Assembly (NCBI GenBank): GCA_900550785.1
Contig: URTL01000039.1
Span: 1-14,154, forward strand
From: an uncultured Collinsella sp.
GTDB taxonomy: Bacteria; Actinomycetota; Coriobacteriia; Coriobacteriales; Coriobacteriaceae
Direction of reading: 5' to 3'
Length of the DNA: 14,154 bases
Within the stretch, counting starts at the first letter, position 1. Each line of letters opens with the position of its first letter. The translations under genes were made by a program, and so were the position numbers. The notes under the pieces were generated by a model. That model was given only the letters and a program-made list of their open reading frames with translations. It was not told the DNA's origin and searched no databases. Below are positions 7,766 to 14,097 of the stretch, in pieces.

Positions 7766-8481
7766 GCGCCGGCGCTACGCTACTCAAGCTGCAACAGATC
7801 GATTTGGAGCTCGCCCGCAACAAGAGCGAACTTGCCAATATGCCGGAGCTCAAGGAGCTCGCTTCCAAGCGCAAGACCTATGTGAAGCTCAAGTCCGAGA
7901 TGACCAAGCTCTACGCCAAGCGCAAGGATCTGGACATTGAGCTCGACGATCTCAACACCACCGAGATTCAGACCAACAACGCCATCGAGGCTGCCAAGAA
8001 GCGTCACGTCGACGGTTCTGATTACCGCGAGGTGCAGGACCTGGAGAATGAGCTTGCCACCCTGGCAAAGCGTCTGGACAAGATTGAGCACACCCGCAAG
8101 GATGTCGTTTTCGCCCACAGAGAGGCGCTCGACCGCGAGGCCCGCGCGCAGGCAATCATCGCCAAGTTCGAGGAGGGTGTGCAGGCCGATACCAAGGCCG
8201 CCCGCGCCAAGGCTGCCGACCTGCAGGCTCAGATTGACGCCGCCGCTAAGGAGCGCAACGCGCTTGCTGTCACGCTGCCGGCAGACGTTCTCACCGACTA
8301 CGAGCGTCTGCTCAAGCAGTTCCGCGGCCTGGCCGTCGAGACCATCCAGGGCAACATCCCCACGGTCTGCCACACCGCGCTGCAGGCATCGTCCATGAGC
8401 GACCTGAACCACGACGGTAGCGAGATTACGCACTGCCCGTACTGCCACCGCCTCCTGGTGCTCCCGAGCAAGGAAGCTTAA
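7762..8481 (+). CDS. Coiled-coil zinc-ribbon protein (DUF164/CdsZ-like)
   Basis: This 239-residue protein is nearly all charged alpha-helix with heptad-like Leu/Ala spacing at about residues 5-195, followed by a short C-terminal zinc-ribbon region. The family includes Rv2229c and H. pylori HP0958; its general function is unclear. The second knuckle is intact (CPYC, Cys225 and Cys228). The first is usually CxxCH but reads PTVCH here, with Cys203 kept and Pro200 where the first cysteine should be. Only three of the four expected zinc ligands are therefore visible, with nearby histidines (His204, His217, His224, His229) as possible substitutes. AAAAGGAG at 7747-7754 lies seven bases before ATG 7762. 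The gene overlaps the nif3-like gene by four bases and ends three bases before coaBC. A frame open from 7726 is rejected as a start because it has no ribosome site and overlaps Nif3. Confidence 0.9.
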   Translation: MSAGATLLKLQQIDLELARNKSELANMPELKELASKRKTYVKLKSEMTKLYAKRKDLDIELDDLNTTEIQTNNAIEAAKKRHVDGSDYREVQDLENELATLAKRLDKIEHTRKDVVFAHREALDREARAQAIIAKFEEGVQADTKAARAKAADLQAQIDAAAKERNALAVTLPADVLTDYERLLKQFRGLAVETIQGNIPTVCHTALQASSMSDLNHDGSEITHCPYCHRLLVLPSKEA

Positions 8482-8484
8482 ACG

Positions 8485-9696
8485 ATGGCGGCACCCAACA
8501 ATTCAATGCAACTTGAGGGAAAAACGATCCTGCTGGGCATTACCGGCGGGAACGCCGCCTATAAGTCGTGCAATATCGTGCGCCTGCTGCAAAAGCGCGG
8601 CGCGCGCGTCAAGGTCGTTATGAGCGAGCATGCCACCGAGTTTGTGGGGCCGCTTACCTTCCGCGCACTCACCAATGAGCCGGTCGCGGTGGGCCTATTC
8701 GACGATCCCTCCGACCCCATCCACCACATTTCGCTGGCGCAGGAGCCCGATCTGGTGGTCGTGGCGCCCGCGACGGCCAATATCATCGCCAAGATGGCCA
8801 CCGGCATCGCCGATGACCTTATCTCCACCACGCTGCTTGCCACGCCGCAACCCATCGTGATCGCACCCGCTATGAACAACGGCATGTGGAAGGCGCCGGC
8901 GACGCAGGCCAACATGGCCACGCTGCTCGAGCGCGGTGTCCATGTGGTGGGTCCGGGCAGCGGCTACCTTGCCTGCGGCGACGTGGACACGGGACGCATG
9001 AGCGAGCCCGAGGACATCGTAGAGGCTGTCTGTGAGGTGTTCAACCCCGCGCCACAGGACCTGGCAGGTAAGCGCATCGTAATTACTGCCGGTCCCACGC
9101 ACGAGCCGATCGACCCCGTGCGATTCATTGGCAACCGCTCTTCGGGCAAGATGGGCATCGCCCTGGCGGGGGAGGCCGCACGCCGCGGCGCTGCGGTCAC
9201 GCTCGTGTTGGGACCGACATCACTCGATGTGCCCCGCGGCGTGGAGTGCGTGCGCGTGCAGACCGCCGCAGAGATGCTCCAGGCGGCCCTGAGCGCCTTC
9301 CAGACGGCGGATGCGGCAATTTGTGCGGCCGCCGTCGCCGACTACACCCCCGCGGCCCCTGCGGACCATAAGCTCAAAAAGGCCAACGAACGCCTGGATC
9401 GAATCGAACTGGTCGAGACGGTCGATATCTTGGCCGAGCTCTCGCGCCAAAAGGGAGAGCGGTGCGTGATCGGATTTGCAGCCGAGACCGATAACGTCGT
9501 GGAGTACGCGCAGCACAAACTTGCCCGCAAGGGTTGCGATGCGATCATCGCCAACGATGTCTCGCGCGCCGATTCGGGCTTTGGAACCGATACCAATAAG
9601 GCCTGGATTGTAAGCACAGCAGGAACGCAAGAACTTCCCGTGCTGACAAAACCCCAGCTCGCAGATACAATTTTGGACTTGCTCAAAAATAATTAA
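8485..9696 (+). CDS. coaBC: Bifunctional phosphopantothenoylcysteine decarboxylase/synthetase
   Basis: CoaBC carries out two successive steps of coenzyme A synthesis: CTP-dependent joining of 4'-phosphopantothenate to cysteine (CoaB) and FMN-dependent decarboxylation to 4'-phosphopantetheine (CoaC). In the 403 residues the CoaC half shows GITGGNAAYK, catalytic His81 in HHISL, Asn131 in PAMNNGMW and Cys164 in YLACGD. The CoaB half starts at about 190 with KRIVITAGPTHEPIDPVR and has Asn217 in GNRSSGKMG, AVADYTPA, and Lys296 in HKLKK. These align with E. coli H75, N125, C158, N210 and K289. Ile is usual where Asn23 stands in the flavin loop. ATG 8485 is preceded by AAGGA at 8470-8474; ATG 8506 is a possible shorter start. 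It is the last gene of the dense cluster. Confidence 0.96.
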   Translation: MAAPNNSMQLEGKTILLGITGGNAAYKSCNIVRLLQKRGARVKVVMSEHATEFVGPLTFRALTNEPVAVGLFDDPSDPIHHISLAQEPDLVVVAPATANIIAKMATGIADDLISTTLLATPQPIVIAPAMNNGMWKAPATQANMATLLERGVHVVGPGSGYLACGDVDTGRMSEPEDIVEAVCEVFNPAPQDLAGKRIVITAGPTHEPIDPVRFIGNRSSGKMGIALAGEAARRGAAVTLVLGPTSLDVPRGVECVRVQTAAEMLQAALSAFQTADAAICAAAVADYTPAAPADHKLKKANERLDRIELVETVDILAELSRQKGERCVIGFAAETDNVVEYAQHKLARKGCDAIIANDVSRADSGFGTDTNKAWIVSTAGTQELPVLTKPQLADTILDLLKNN

Positions 9697-9719
9697 AAAA
9701 GTTCTTGCACAAGTCCAAA
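9672..9719. repeat. 10-bp inverted repeat across the coaBC stop
   Basis: TTTGGACTTG at 9672-9681, within the end of coaBC, is perfectly complementary to CAAGTCCAAA at 9710-9719, with a 28-base A-rich loop between. The right arm overlaps the last base of the proposed -35 box and the spacer of the tRNA promoter. No T-run follows, so it is not a typical intrinsic terminator. A 10-bp match at this distance could arise by chance in a window of this size. Confidence 0.4.
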
Positions 9720-9734
9720 GTTTCGGGTTAATAT
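9705..9734 (+). promoter_or_regulatory. Promoter of the tRNA-Pro gene
   Basis: A -35-like TTGCAC at 9705-9710 is followed by an AT-rich -10 region, best read as TTAATA or TAATAT at 9728-9734 (spacer 17-18). TATACT at 9732-9737 is a better hexamer but would need a 21-base spacer. Transcription would begin at about 9740-9745, leaving a short purine-rich leader before the tRNA. It is the only promoter-like AT-rich stretch between coaBC and the tRNA. Confidence 0.55.
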
Positions 9735-9776
9735 ACTCCCTGTTGCGAGCAAGAGCAGAGCAACAAGCAAAAGCTT

Positions 9777-9853
<77 letters not shown>

Positions 9854-9864
9854 GAAGTTTGCAG

Positions 9865-9891
9865 GTCAGGCACCTAGTGCCTGGCTTTTTT
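9865..9891 (+). terminator. Rho-independent terminator of tRNA-Pro
   Basis: CAGGCAC (9867-9873) and GTGCCTG (9877-9883) form a 7-bp stem with a CTA loop. A T-G wobble and a G-C pair (9865 with 9885) can extend it. Six T residues follow at 9886-9891. It starts 12 bases after the tRNA CCA, so it ends the tRNA transcript. Confidence 0.9.
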
Positions 9892-9956
9892 ATTTAATTG
9901 CTTAAAGCAACAAAGAATCAACGACTGCACCGCTCGATACGTATGCGAATCAAAAC

Positions 9957-10013
9957 GTGTACGTCAGCCTCCAAAATCAAAAATTTTCGAAATGTTTGGA
10001 GGCTGATGTACAC
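9957..10013. repeat. Long intergenic inverted repeat (19-bp arms)
   Basis: Bases 9957-9975 and 9995-10013 are inverted copies that differ at one position (9963 versus 10007), which would still form a G-U pair in RNA. The 19-base AT-rich spacer contains the smaller palindromes AAAATTTT and TTTCGAAA. No T-run follows on the plus strand. On the minus strand the run beyond the arm is only GTTTTGATT, a weak terminator tail. The element sits between the tRNA terminator and the promoter of the phosphatidyltransferase gene. Its role is unknown: large operator, structured RNA or remnant of a small mobile element are all possible. The repeat itself is plain in the sequence. Confidence 0.9.
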
Positions 10014-10075
10014 AAATGCATGGTCTCGCCCCGCCCACAACACCCTCCACATGTCTGGACTCTCTATGGCTTGGC

Positions 10076-10104
10076 TGGATAGACATCGCCGGAACGGGTA
10101 TAGT
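10076..10104 (+). promoter_or_regulatory. Promoter of the phosphatidyltransferase gene
   Basis: TATAGT at 10099-10104 is a good -10 hexamer. With a 17-base spacer the -35 box is TGGATA at 10076-10081, four of six matches to consensus. Transcription would start at about 10111, giving a leader of roughly 30 bases that contains the ribosome site of the GTG start. Placement is from sequence only. Confidence 0.5.
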
Positions 10105-10129
10105 ATCGAAAGTTTTGTCGTTAACCAGC

Positions 10130-10136
10130 GGGGGAG
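10130..10136 (+). promoter_or_regulatory. Ribosome binding site that decides a GTG start
   Basis: GGGGGAG lies four bases before GTG 10141. The frame is open back to 9898, but upstream ATG codons (for example 10009) fall inside the inverted repeat and before the predicted promoter. This site and GTG 10141 are therefore taken as the real start. Confidence 0.65.
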
Positions 10137-10140
10137 TCCT

Positions 10141-10845
10141 GTGGGCATCAAAAAGAAGATCAAAAAGGAGCTTATCGGCACTTCCGATTACCCGTCGAAT
10201 AAGATCTTTACGATCTCCAATTTCATCACCTTTACGCGCCTGATCCTCACCCTGGTATTTCTGTACCTATTTGTGACGGATAACAACCGCGTCATCGCCA
10301 TCGTTATCTACGCCGTTGCCGCCTCCACCGACTGGATGGACGGCCAGATCGCCCGCATGACTAAGACGGTCTCATGGCTCGGCAAGGTCATGGATCCCAT
10401 CTGCGACCGTGCGCTGCTGTTCACCGGCGTCTTGGGGCTGGTGGTCCGCGGAGAGCTGCCCATCTGGGTCTGCGTGCTCATTATTGGCCGCGACATCTAT
10501 CTGGGCATCGGCACGCTTATCGTTCGTCATTATCACCGTCGCCCCATCGATGTCGTCTTCCCCGGAAAGATTGCCACAGCGCTGCTTATGACCGGATTCT
10601 CGCTCATGCTGCTCGGTTTCCCCGTTGTTGACGGCCTGCAACTTTTACCTTCAACCCTCACGGCCTTCCCGGGCCTCAACGGAAGCTCGGTGCCCCTCGG
10701 CATCTTCTTTGTGTACGGCGGCGTGATCTTCTCCATGCTCACGGCTGTCATCTACTCCATTAAGGGCGGAGCGGCCATTAAACAGGCTCTCACGCATCCC
10801 GAGGACGAGGACATCGACTTTCTGAACCCTGAAATCGAAGACTGA
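10141..10845 (+). CDS. CDP-alcohol phosphatidyltransferase, probably PGP synthase (PgsA-like)
   Basis: This membrane enzyme transfers a phosphatidyl group from CDP-diacylglycerol to an alcohol, most likely glycerol-3-phosphate. The 234 residues carry the complete family signature D-x2-D-G-x2-A-R-x8-G-x3-D-x3-D at Asp64, Asp67, Gly68, Ala71, Arg72, Gly81, Asp85 and Asp89. Several hydrophobic helices lie at about 30-46, 50-63, 92-125, 145-165 and 185-205. The N-terminus is very basic (GIKKKIKKE) and the C-terminal tail is acidic. The substrate alcohol cannot be read from the motif; cardiolipin or phosphatidylinositol-phosphate synthases share it. PgsA is favoured by length and by synteny with Rv1822 (pgsA2) near garA and the MerR gene in mycobacteria. 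The start is GTG 10141. Confidence 0.9.
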   Translation: MGIKKKIKKELIGTSDYPSNKIFTISNFITFTRLILTLVFLYLFVTDNNRVIAIVIYAVAASTDWMDGQIARMTKTVSWLGKVMDPICDRALLFTGVLGLVVRGELPIWVCVLIIGRDIYLGIGTLIVRHYHRRPIDVVFPGKIATALLMTGFSLMLLGFPVVDGLQLLPSTLTAFPGLNGSSVPLGIFFVYGGVIFSMLTAVIYSIKGGAAIKQALTHPEDEDIDFLNPEIED

Positions 10846-10855
10846 TTCGTTGGGG

Positions 10856-10861
10856 TATGAT
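10856..10861 (+). promoter_or_regulatory. Possible -10 box ahead of the FHA gene
   Basis: TATGAT lies 11 bases after the stop of the phosphatidyltransferase gene and about 50 bases before the FHA start. No convincing -35 box is seen at 16-18 bases. A small GCGG/CCGC hairpin (10881-10893) lies in the leader. The gene may instead be read through from 10111. Confidence 0.3.
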
Positions 10862-10911
10862 TACGTACGGTTCATTATTTGCGGCACGTCCGCGATAAGT
10901 TAGGGGTTGTC

Positions 10912-11346
10912 ATGGACAACATGGTTAACAATATGCCTCAGAATGATAAGACTGCTGACGCTACCTGCGTATTCCGCGTGCCTTCAAGCGACGTCACCGT
11001 TCCCGACCTCATGGCCAACGTGCGCATCACCGCCCCCGTTCTGTCCATCGTCAAGGGTCCGCAGACTGGTGCCGCCTTTGAGCTCGAGGACGACGTGACC
11101 ACCATCGGCCGCGATCCCGCGAACGGCATCTTCCTCAACGACATGACTGTTTCGCGCAGCCACGCGCGCATTATTCGCGAGGGCCTCGGCGCTCGCATCG
11201 AGGACCTGGGCTCGCTCAATGGTACCTGGGTCGACGGTGCCATTGTCAATGCAGCCCCGCTGCACGACGGTTCTTCCGTTCAGATCGGTACGTTTACGCT
11301 CATCTACCACGAGAGCACGCCGGAGCGCATCGAAACCGGTGAGTAG
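10912..11346 (+). CDS. FHA domain protein, GarA/OdhI-like
   Basis: The 144-residue protein has a disordered N-terminus and one forkhead-associated domain at about 45-132, which binds phosphothreonine peptides. The FHA core motifs are present: GRDP with Arg67, VSRSHARI with Ser81, Arg82 and His84, and GSLNGTWV with Asn103. The N-terminus contains ATCVFR (Thr18), matching the TSVFR motif of mycobacterial GarA and corynebacterial OdhI. There a Ser/Thr kinase phosphorylates this threonine, the FHA domain then binds it, and inhibition of 2-oxoglutarate and glutamate enzymes is relieved. Neighbours support this: a MerR gene follows by three bases, as with Rv1827-Rv1828 and odhI-ftsR. ATG 10912 is preceded by AGGGG at 10902-10906; ATG 10921 and 10933 are alternatives. 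Targets in this organism are unknown. Confidence 0.9.
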   Translation: MDNMVNNMPQNDKTADATCVFRVPSSDVTVPDLMANVRITAPVLSIVKGPQTGAAFELEDDVTTIGRDPANGIFLNDMTVSRSHARIIREGLGARIEDLGSLNGTWVDGAIVNAAPLHDGSSVQIGTFTLIYHESTPERIETGE

Positions 11347-11349
11347 GGC

Positions 11350-12228
11350 ATGGCCGAACGCAACTATCTGAGTATCGGCCAAGTCGTCAACCTACTTCGA
11401 GGCGCATACCCCGATCTTTCGAACTCAAAAATTAGATTTCTAGAGGATGAGGGGCTCATTACCCCTCATCGTACGCCTAAGGGATACCGTCAGTACTCTA
11501 AGGAGGACGTTGATCGCCTGGAGGTCATCCTGCACTTGCAGAAGACCCGCTACATGCCGCTCAACGTGATTAAGCAGCGCTTGGAAAACGCCACGGACCT
11601 GTCAACGCTCGCTTACGAGGTGGGCTTGCTGTCCGATGTTCCGCTCAAGACGGAGCCCAAGGAGACTAAGCAAAAGCTGCATCCCATCGAGACCATTCCC
11701 GATATGCTGGGCGTCGAGATTTCGTTTATCCGTTCGCTCGCCGAGAACGACCTCATTCGCATCATCAAGAGCCCGCAAAATCGTGAGCTCGTCGATGGTC
11801 GCGATTTTCCGATCATCCGCTACTGCTCCGAGCTGTCGCGCTTCCATATCGAGCCGCGCAACCTGCGTCAGTACGTGTCTTCCGCCAACCGCGAGTCCTC
11901 GATGTTTGAGCAGGTGCTCGTGAGCATGCTCGGCATGGATACCTCCGATGACGAGCGCGACGCCAAGCTCGAGCGTGCGTTTAAGAAGCTTCACGACCTG
12001 ACGGAAGGTGTGCACACCGCGCTGCTCAAGAACCGCGTTTTTGAGTCGCTCAACGCCGTGGTCGAGGACGCCGACATCGATGCACTCGATGAGGAAATCA
12101 CTCGCTCCGAGTCCACCAAGGCCAAAAACGAAGAGACAGCCATGCCGGCTTCGCACGAGGATTCTCTCGTAAAGCCGCTCAAGGTCGTCGCCCCTTCGCA
12201 ATCCGGCACCGCCACCGCAGGCAAATAA
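11350..12228 (+). CDS. ftsR: MerR-family regulator, FtsR/Rv1828-like
   Basis: The 292-residue protein begins with a MerR winged-helix DNA-binding domain at about 7-79. It carries LSIGQVVNLL, SKIRFLEDEGLITP and GYRQYSKEDVDRL, and the long PDLSNS insertion typical of the Rv1828/FtsR group. A helical effector-type domain follows to about 245, and then a polar, probably disordered tail rich in Ser, Thr, Lys and Glu. In Corynebacterium glutamicum FtsR activates ftsZ and lies next to odhI; the same neighbour arrangement is seen here. No cysteine pattern for metal sensing stands out. ATG 11350 follows the FHA stop by three bases with only a weak GGTGAG upstream, so translation is probably coupled. 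The product is somewhat longer than Rv1828, mainly in the tail. Regulation of division genes here is inference. Confidence 0.85.
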   Translation: MAERNYLSIGQVVNLLRGAYPDLSNSKIRFLEDEGLITPHRTPKGYRQYSKEDVDRLEVILHLQKTRYMPLNVIKQRLENATDLSTLAYEVGLLSDVPLKTEPKETKQKLHPIETIPDMLGVEISFIRSLAENDLIRIIKSPQNRELVDGRDFPIIRYCSELSRFHIEPRNLRQYVSSANRESSMFEQVLVSMLGMDTSDDERDAKLERAFKKLHDLTEGVHTALLKNRVFESLNAVVEDADIDALDEEITRSESTKAKNEETAMPASHEDSLVKPLKVVAPSQSGTATAGK

Positions 12229-12268
12229 CCTCAGCTGAAATTTCGGCAACCCATTGAAAGGTCATGCA

Positions 12269-12799
12269 ATGTACGACTTCGAATCTCAAATCGTCGACAT
12301 CCCCGACTATCCCGAGCCCGGAGTCATCTTTAAAGACATCACGCCGCTCTTTGGCAATCCCGAGGCGCTCAAAGCCATGACCGATGCCCTCGCCGAACAC
12401 TTTGCCGGCATGGGAATCACCAAGGTCGTGGGTCCCGAGGCTCGCGGCTTTATGGTTGGCGTACCGGTGGCTGTAGCCCTTGGCGCCGGCTTTGTTCCCG
12501 CACGTAAACCGGGCAAGCTGCCGCGCGAGACCGTGAGCCAGAGCTACGAGCTCGAGTACGGCACCGATTCAATTGAGATCCATGCCGACGCTATCAGCTC
12601 TAAAGATACCGTGTTGATTCTGGACGACTTGGTCGCGACGGGCGGAACCGTCGAGGCAACAGGTAAACTGGTGCGAGATATGGGCGCAAAGCTTGTCGGT
12701 TACGGTTGTATCCTTGAGCTTGCGTTTCTCAACCCGCGCGAGAAGCTCACGCCGTCTAATGACGATGTGGAGCTCTTTAGTCTGGTGACGGTGGACTAG
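12269..12799 (+). CDS. apt: Adenine phosphoribosyltransferase
   Basis: Apt salvages adenine, joining it to PRPP to give AMP in the cytoplasm. The 176 residues include the family N-terminus IPDYPEPGVIFKDITPL, the segment VVGPEARGFM, the RKPGKLPRE flexible loop, and the PRPP-binding loop VLILDDLVATGGT (Asp119, Asp120, Thr124-Thr127). Length is normal. ATG 12269 is preferred: GAAAGG at 12256-12261 is seven bases upstream and the protein then starts MYDFE as in homologues. A TTG at 12254 would add five residues, and an ATG at 12264 is out of frame. The gene follows the MerR gene by 40 bp with no clear terminator or promoter, so it may be cotranscribed. RelA, commonly adjacent elsewhere, is absent. 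Confidence 0.96.
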   Translation: MYDFESQIVDIPDYPEPGVIFKDITPLFGNPEALKAMTDALAEHFAGMGITKVVGPEARGFMVGVPVAVALGAGFVPARKPGKLPRETVSQSYELEYGTDSIEIHADAISSKDTVLILDDLVATGGTVEATGKLVRDMGAKLVGYGCILELAFLNPREKLTPSNDDVELFSLVTVD

Positions 12800-12831
12800 C
12801 CGTTACCCTTAGTTACTGGAAAGGAAGCTAC

Positions 12832-13953
12832 ATGCGCACAGCAAACACGCACAAAAACATGGCACGCTGCGCTGCTACGGCAACCCTCGCTTGTGTTTTG
12901 GGCTTGGGCCTCGCGGCTCCTGCCTACGCCGATACCGCATCCGACCTTGCCGCCGCTCGTACGAAGCTCGAGCAGATTGGCACCCAAACCCAGCAAATTC
13001 ATGAAGAACTCTCCGCACAGACGCAGGAGCTTGATCAGACTGCAGGCGAGATCACGCAAAAGCAGCAAGAGATTGCCGAGGGTCAGGCAAAGCTTTCGAG
13101 CTACGTTGCCGGTGAGTACAAGACTGGCGGTCTGAGTCTCCTTCAGGTTCTGACGGGCGTCGACGATCTGGGCGACATGCTCAACCGTCTGTTCTACTAC
13201 GGCAAGGTTTCCGACAAGCAGGCCCAGACCATTCAGGAGGTCAAGGACCTTAAGCAGCAGCTCACCGATAAGCAGACCGAGCAGGAGAAGAACGTCGCCG
13301 CGACGCAGAAGAAGGTCGACGAGCTCAATGCCCAGCAGGCTGAGGCCCAGAGTGTCGTGAACTCCCTGGATTCACAGCTGCAGGCCGAGCTTGCTGCCGA
13401 GGCCGAGGCCAACGCCGCGCTTCAGGCTGGCATCAATGCCAGCACCGCCGAAAAGGCCACGGTGAGCAACGACACTGCCGGTACGACCGAGAACACCAAC
13501 AATGGTGGCGGTACGACCAACAACGGCGGCGGCAACACGCCCGCGCCCGCGCCCGCTCCTGCCCCCACGCCGCAGCCCGTGACGCCCGCTCCGACTCCGA
13601 CGCCTTCCGCACCGAGCCAGTCCGTTGACGGCGGTACCGTTGTTTCGCGCGCCTACAGCAAGCTCGGATACGCTTATTCCTGGGGCGGCATTGGACCGAA
13701 CAGCTTTGACTGCTCCGGTTTTGTAAGCTATTGCCTCACGGGCCGCTATTGCCGCCTGGGCACCACCGGCACCTTCATGGGTTGGACCCGCGTGTCCGAT
13801 CCGCAACCCGGCGATGTTGTGGTTAACTCCTACCATACAGGCATCTATATCGGTAATGGTCAGATGATCCATGCTTCCGACTACAAAACGGGCGTCATCA
13901 TCAGCTCCGTCGCTGCTGGCATGAACAACAATTACATTTTCGTGCGCTACTAA
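12832..13953 (+). CDS. Secreted coiled-coil NlpC/P60 peptidoglycan hydrolase
   Basis: The 373-residue product has a Sec signal peptide (basic start, hydrophobic core, AYA cleavage near residue 33). A long coiled coil rich in Gln, Glu, Lys and Ala follows at about 36-210, then a low-complexity Asn/Gly and Pro/Ala linker at about 211-272, and a C-terminal NlpC/P60 domain. The catalytic residues are visible: Cys294 in FDCSGF, His335 in YHTGIYIG and His347 in MIHAS. NlpC/P60 enzymes cut peptide bonds in the wall stem peptide. The coiled-coil plus linker layout resembles RipC- and PcsB-type division hydrolases, whose coil contacts FtsEX. Control by FtsEX here is only inferred. AAGGAAG lies just before ATG 12832. 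The protein lacks a visible anchor, so it is probably secreted or wall-associated. A strong terminator follows. Confidence 0.94.
   Translation: MRTANTHKNMARCAATATLACVLGLGLAAPAYADTASDLAAARTKLEQIGTQTQQIHEELSAQTQELDQTAGEITQKQQEIAEGQAKLSSYVAGEYKTGGLSLLQVLTGVDDLGDMLNRLFYYGKVSDKQAQTIQEVKDLKQQLTDKQTEQEKNVAATQKKVDELNAQQAEAQSVVNSLDSQLQAELAAEAEANAALQAGINASTAEKATVSNDTAGTTENTNNGGGTTNNGGGNTPAPAPAPAPTPQPVTPAPTPTPSAPSQSVDGGTVVSRAYSKLGYAYSWGGIGPNSFDCSGFVSYCLTGRYCRLGTTGTFMGWTRVSDPQPGDVVVNSYHTGIYIGNGQMIHASDYKTGVIISSVAAGMNNNYIFVRY
13490..13620 (+). repeat. Low-complexity linker coding repeat
   Basis: Short imperfect repeats encode Asn/Gly runs (GGGTTNNGGG) and then alternating Pro-Ala and Pro-Thr pairs in the hydrolase gene. 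GCCCGC units recur around 13541-13556. The stretch is a flexible spacer between coiled coil and catalytic domain and is prone to length variation through replication slippage. Confidence 0.75.
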
Positions 13954-13976
13954 TTTATTACTGCAGCGAACGAACG

Positions 13977-14016
13977 TGGGCCTCGCGATCTTGAGTCACG
14001 AGGCCCATTCTTTTTT
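13977..14016 (+). terminator. Rho-independent terminator after the NlpC/P60 gene
   Basis: TGGGCCTCG (13977-13985) and CGAGGCCCA (13999-14007) form a perfect 9-bp G+C-rich stem with a 13-base loop, followed by TTC and six T residues at 14011-14016. It begins 24 bases after the stop codon and ends the transcription unit. Confidence 0.93.
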
Positions 14017-14034
14017 CCCTTACCGTTTGGCATA

Positions 14035-14083
14035 TGATCAGTACGGCTATCTAGTATTCAAAACTAGATAGCCGTACTGATCA
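14035..14083. repeat. Perfect 21-bp inverted repeat upstream of a promoter
   Basis: Bases 14035-14055 and 14063-14083 are exact inverted copies separated by the 7-base loop ATTCAAA. Each arm ends in TGATCA. No T-run follows on either strand, so it is not an intrinsic terminator. Its right arm covers the place where the -35 box of the next promoter should lie (about 14075-14081). A large operator-like dyad or a small mobile remnant is possible. The sequence differs from the repeat at 9957-10013. Confidence 0.95.
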
Positions 14084-14097
14084 ATCAAAAAGATGGC

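Noticed and set aside
9898..10140. N-terminal extension of the phosphatidyltransferase
   Set aside because: It would be translated through the inverted repeat and upstream of the predicted promoter; the extra residues look random.
12784..12807. Stem-loop across the apt stop codon as a terminator
   Set aside because: The stem is 8 bp with one wobble pair and no T-run follows; it is too weak to call.
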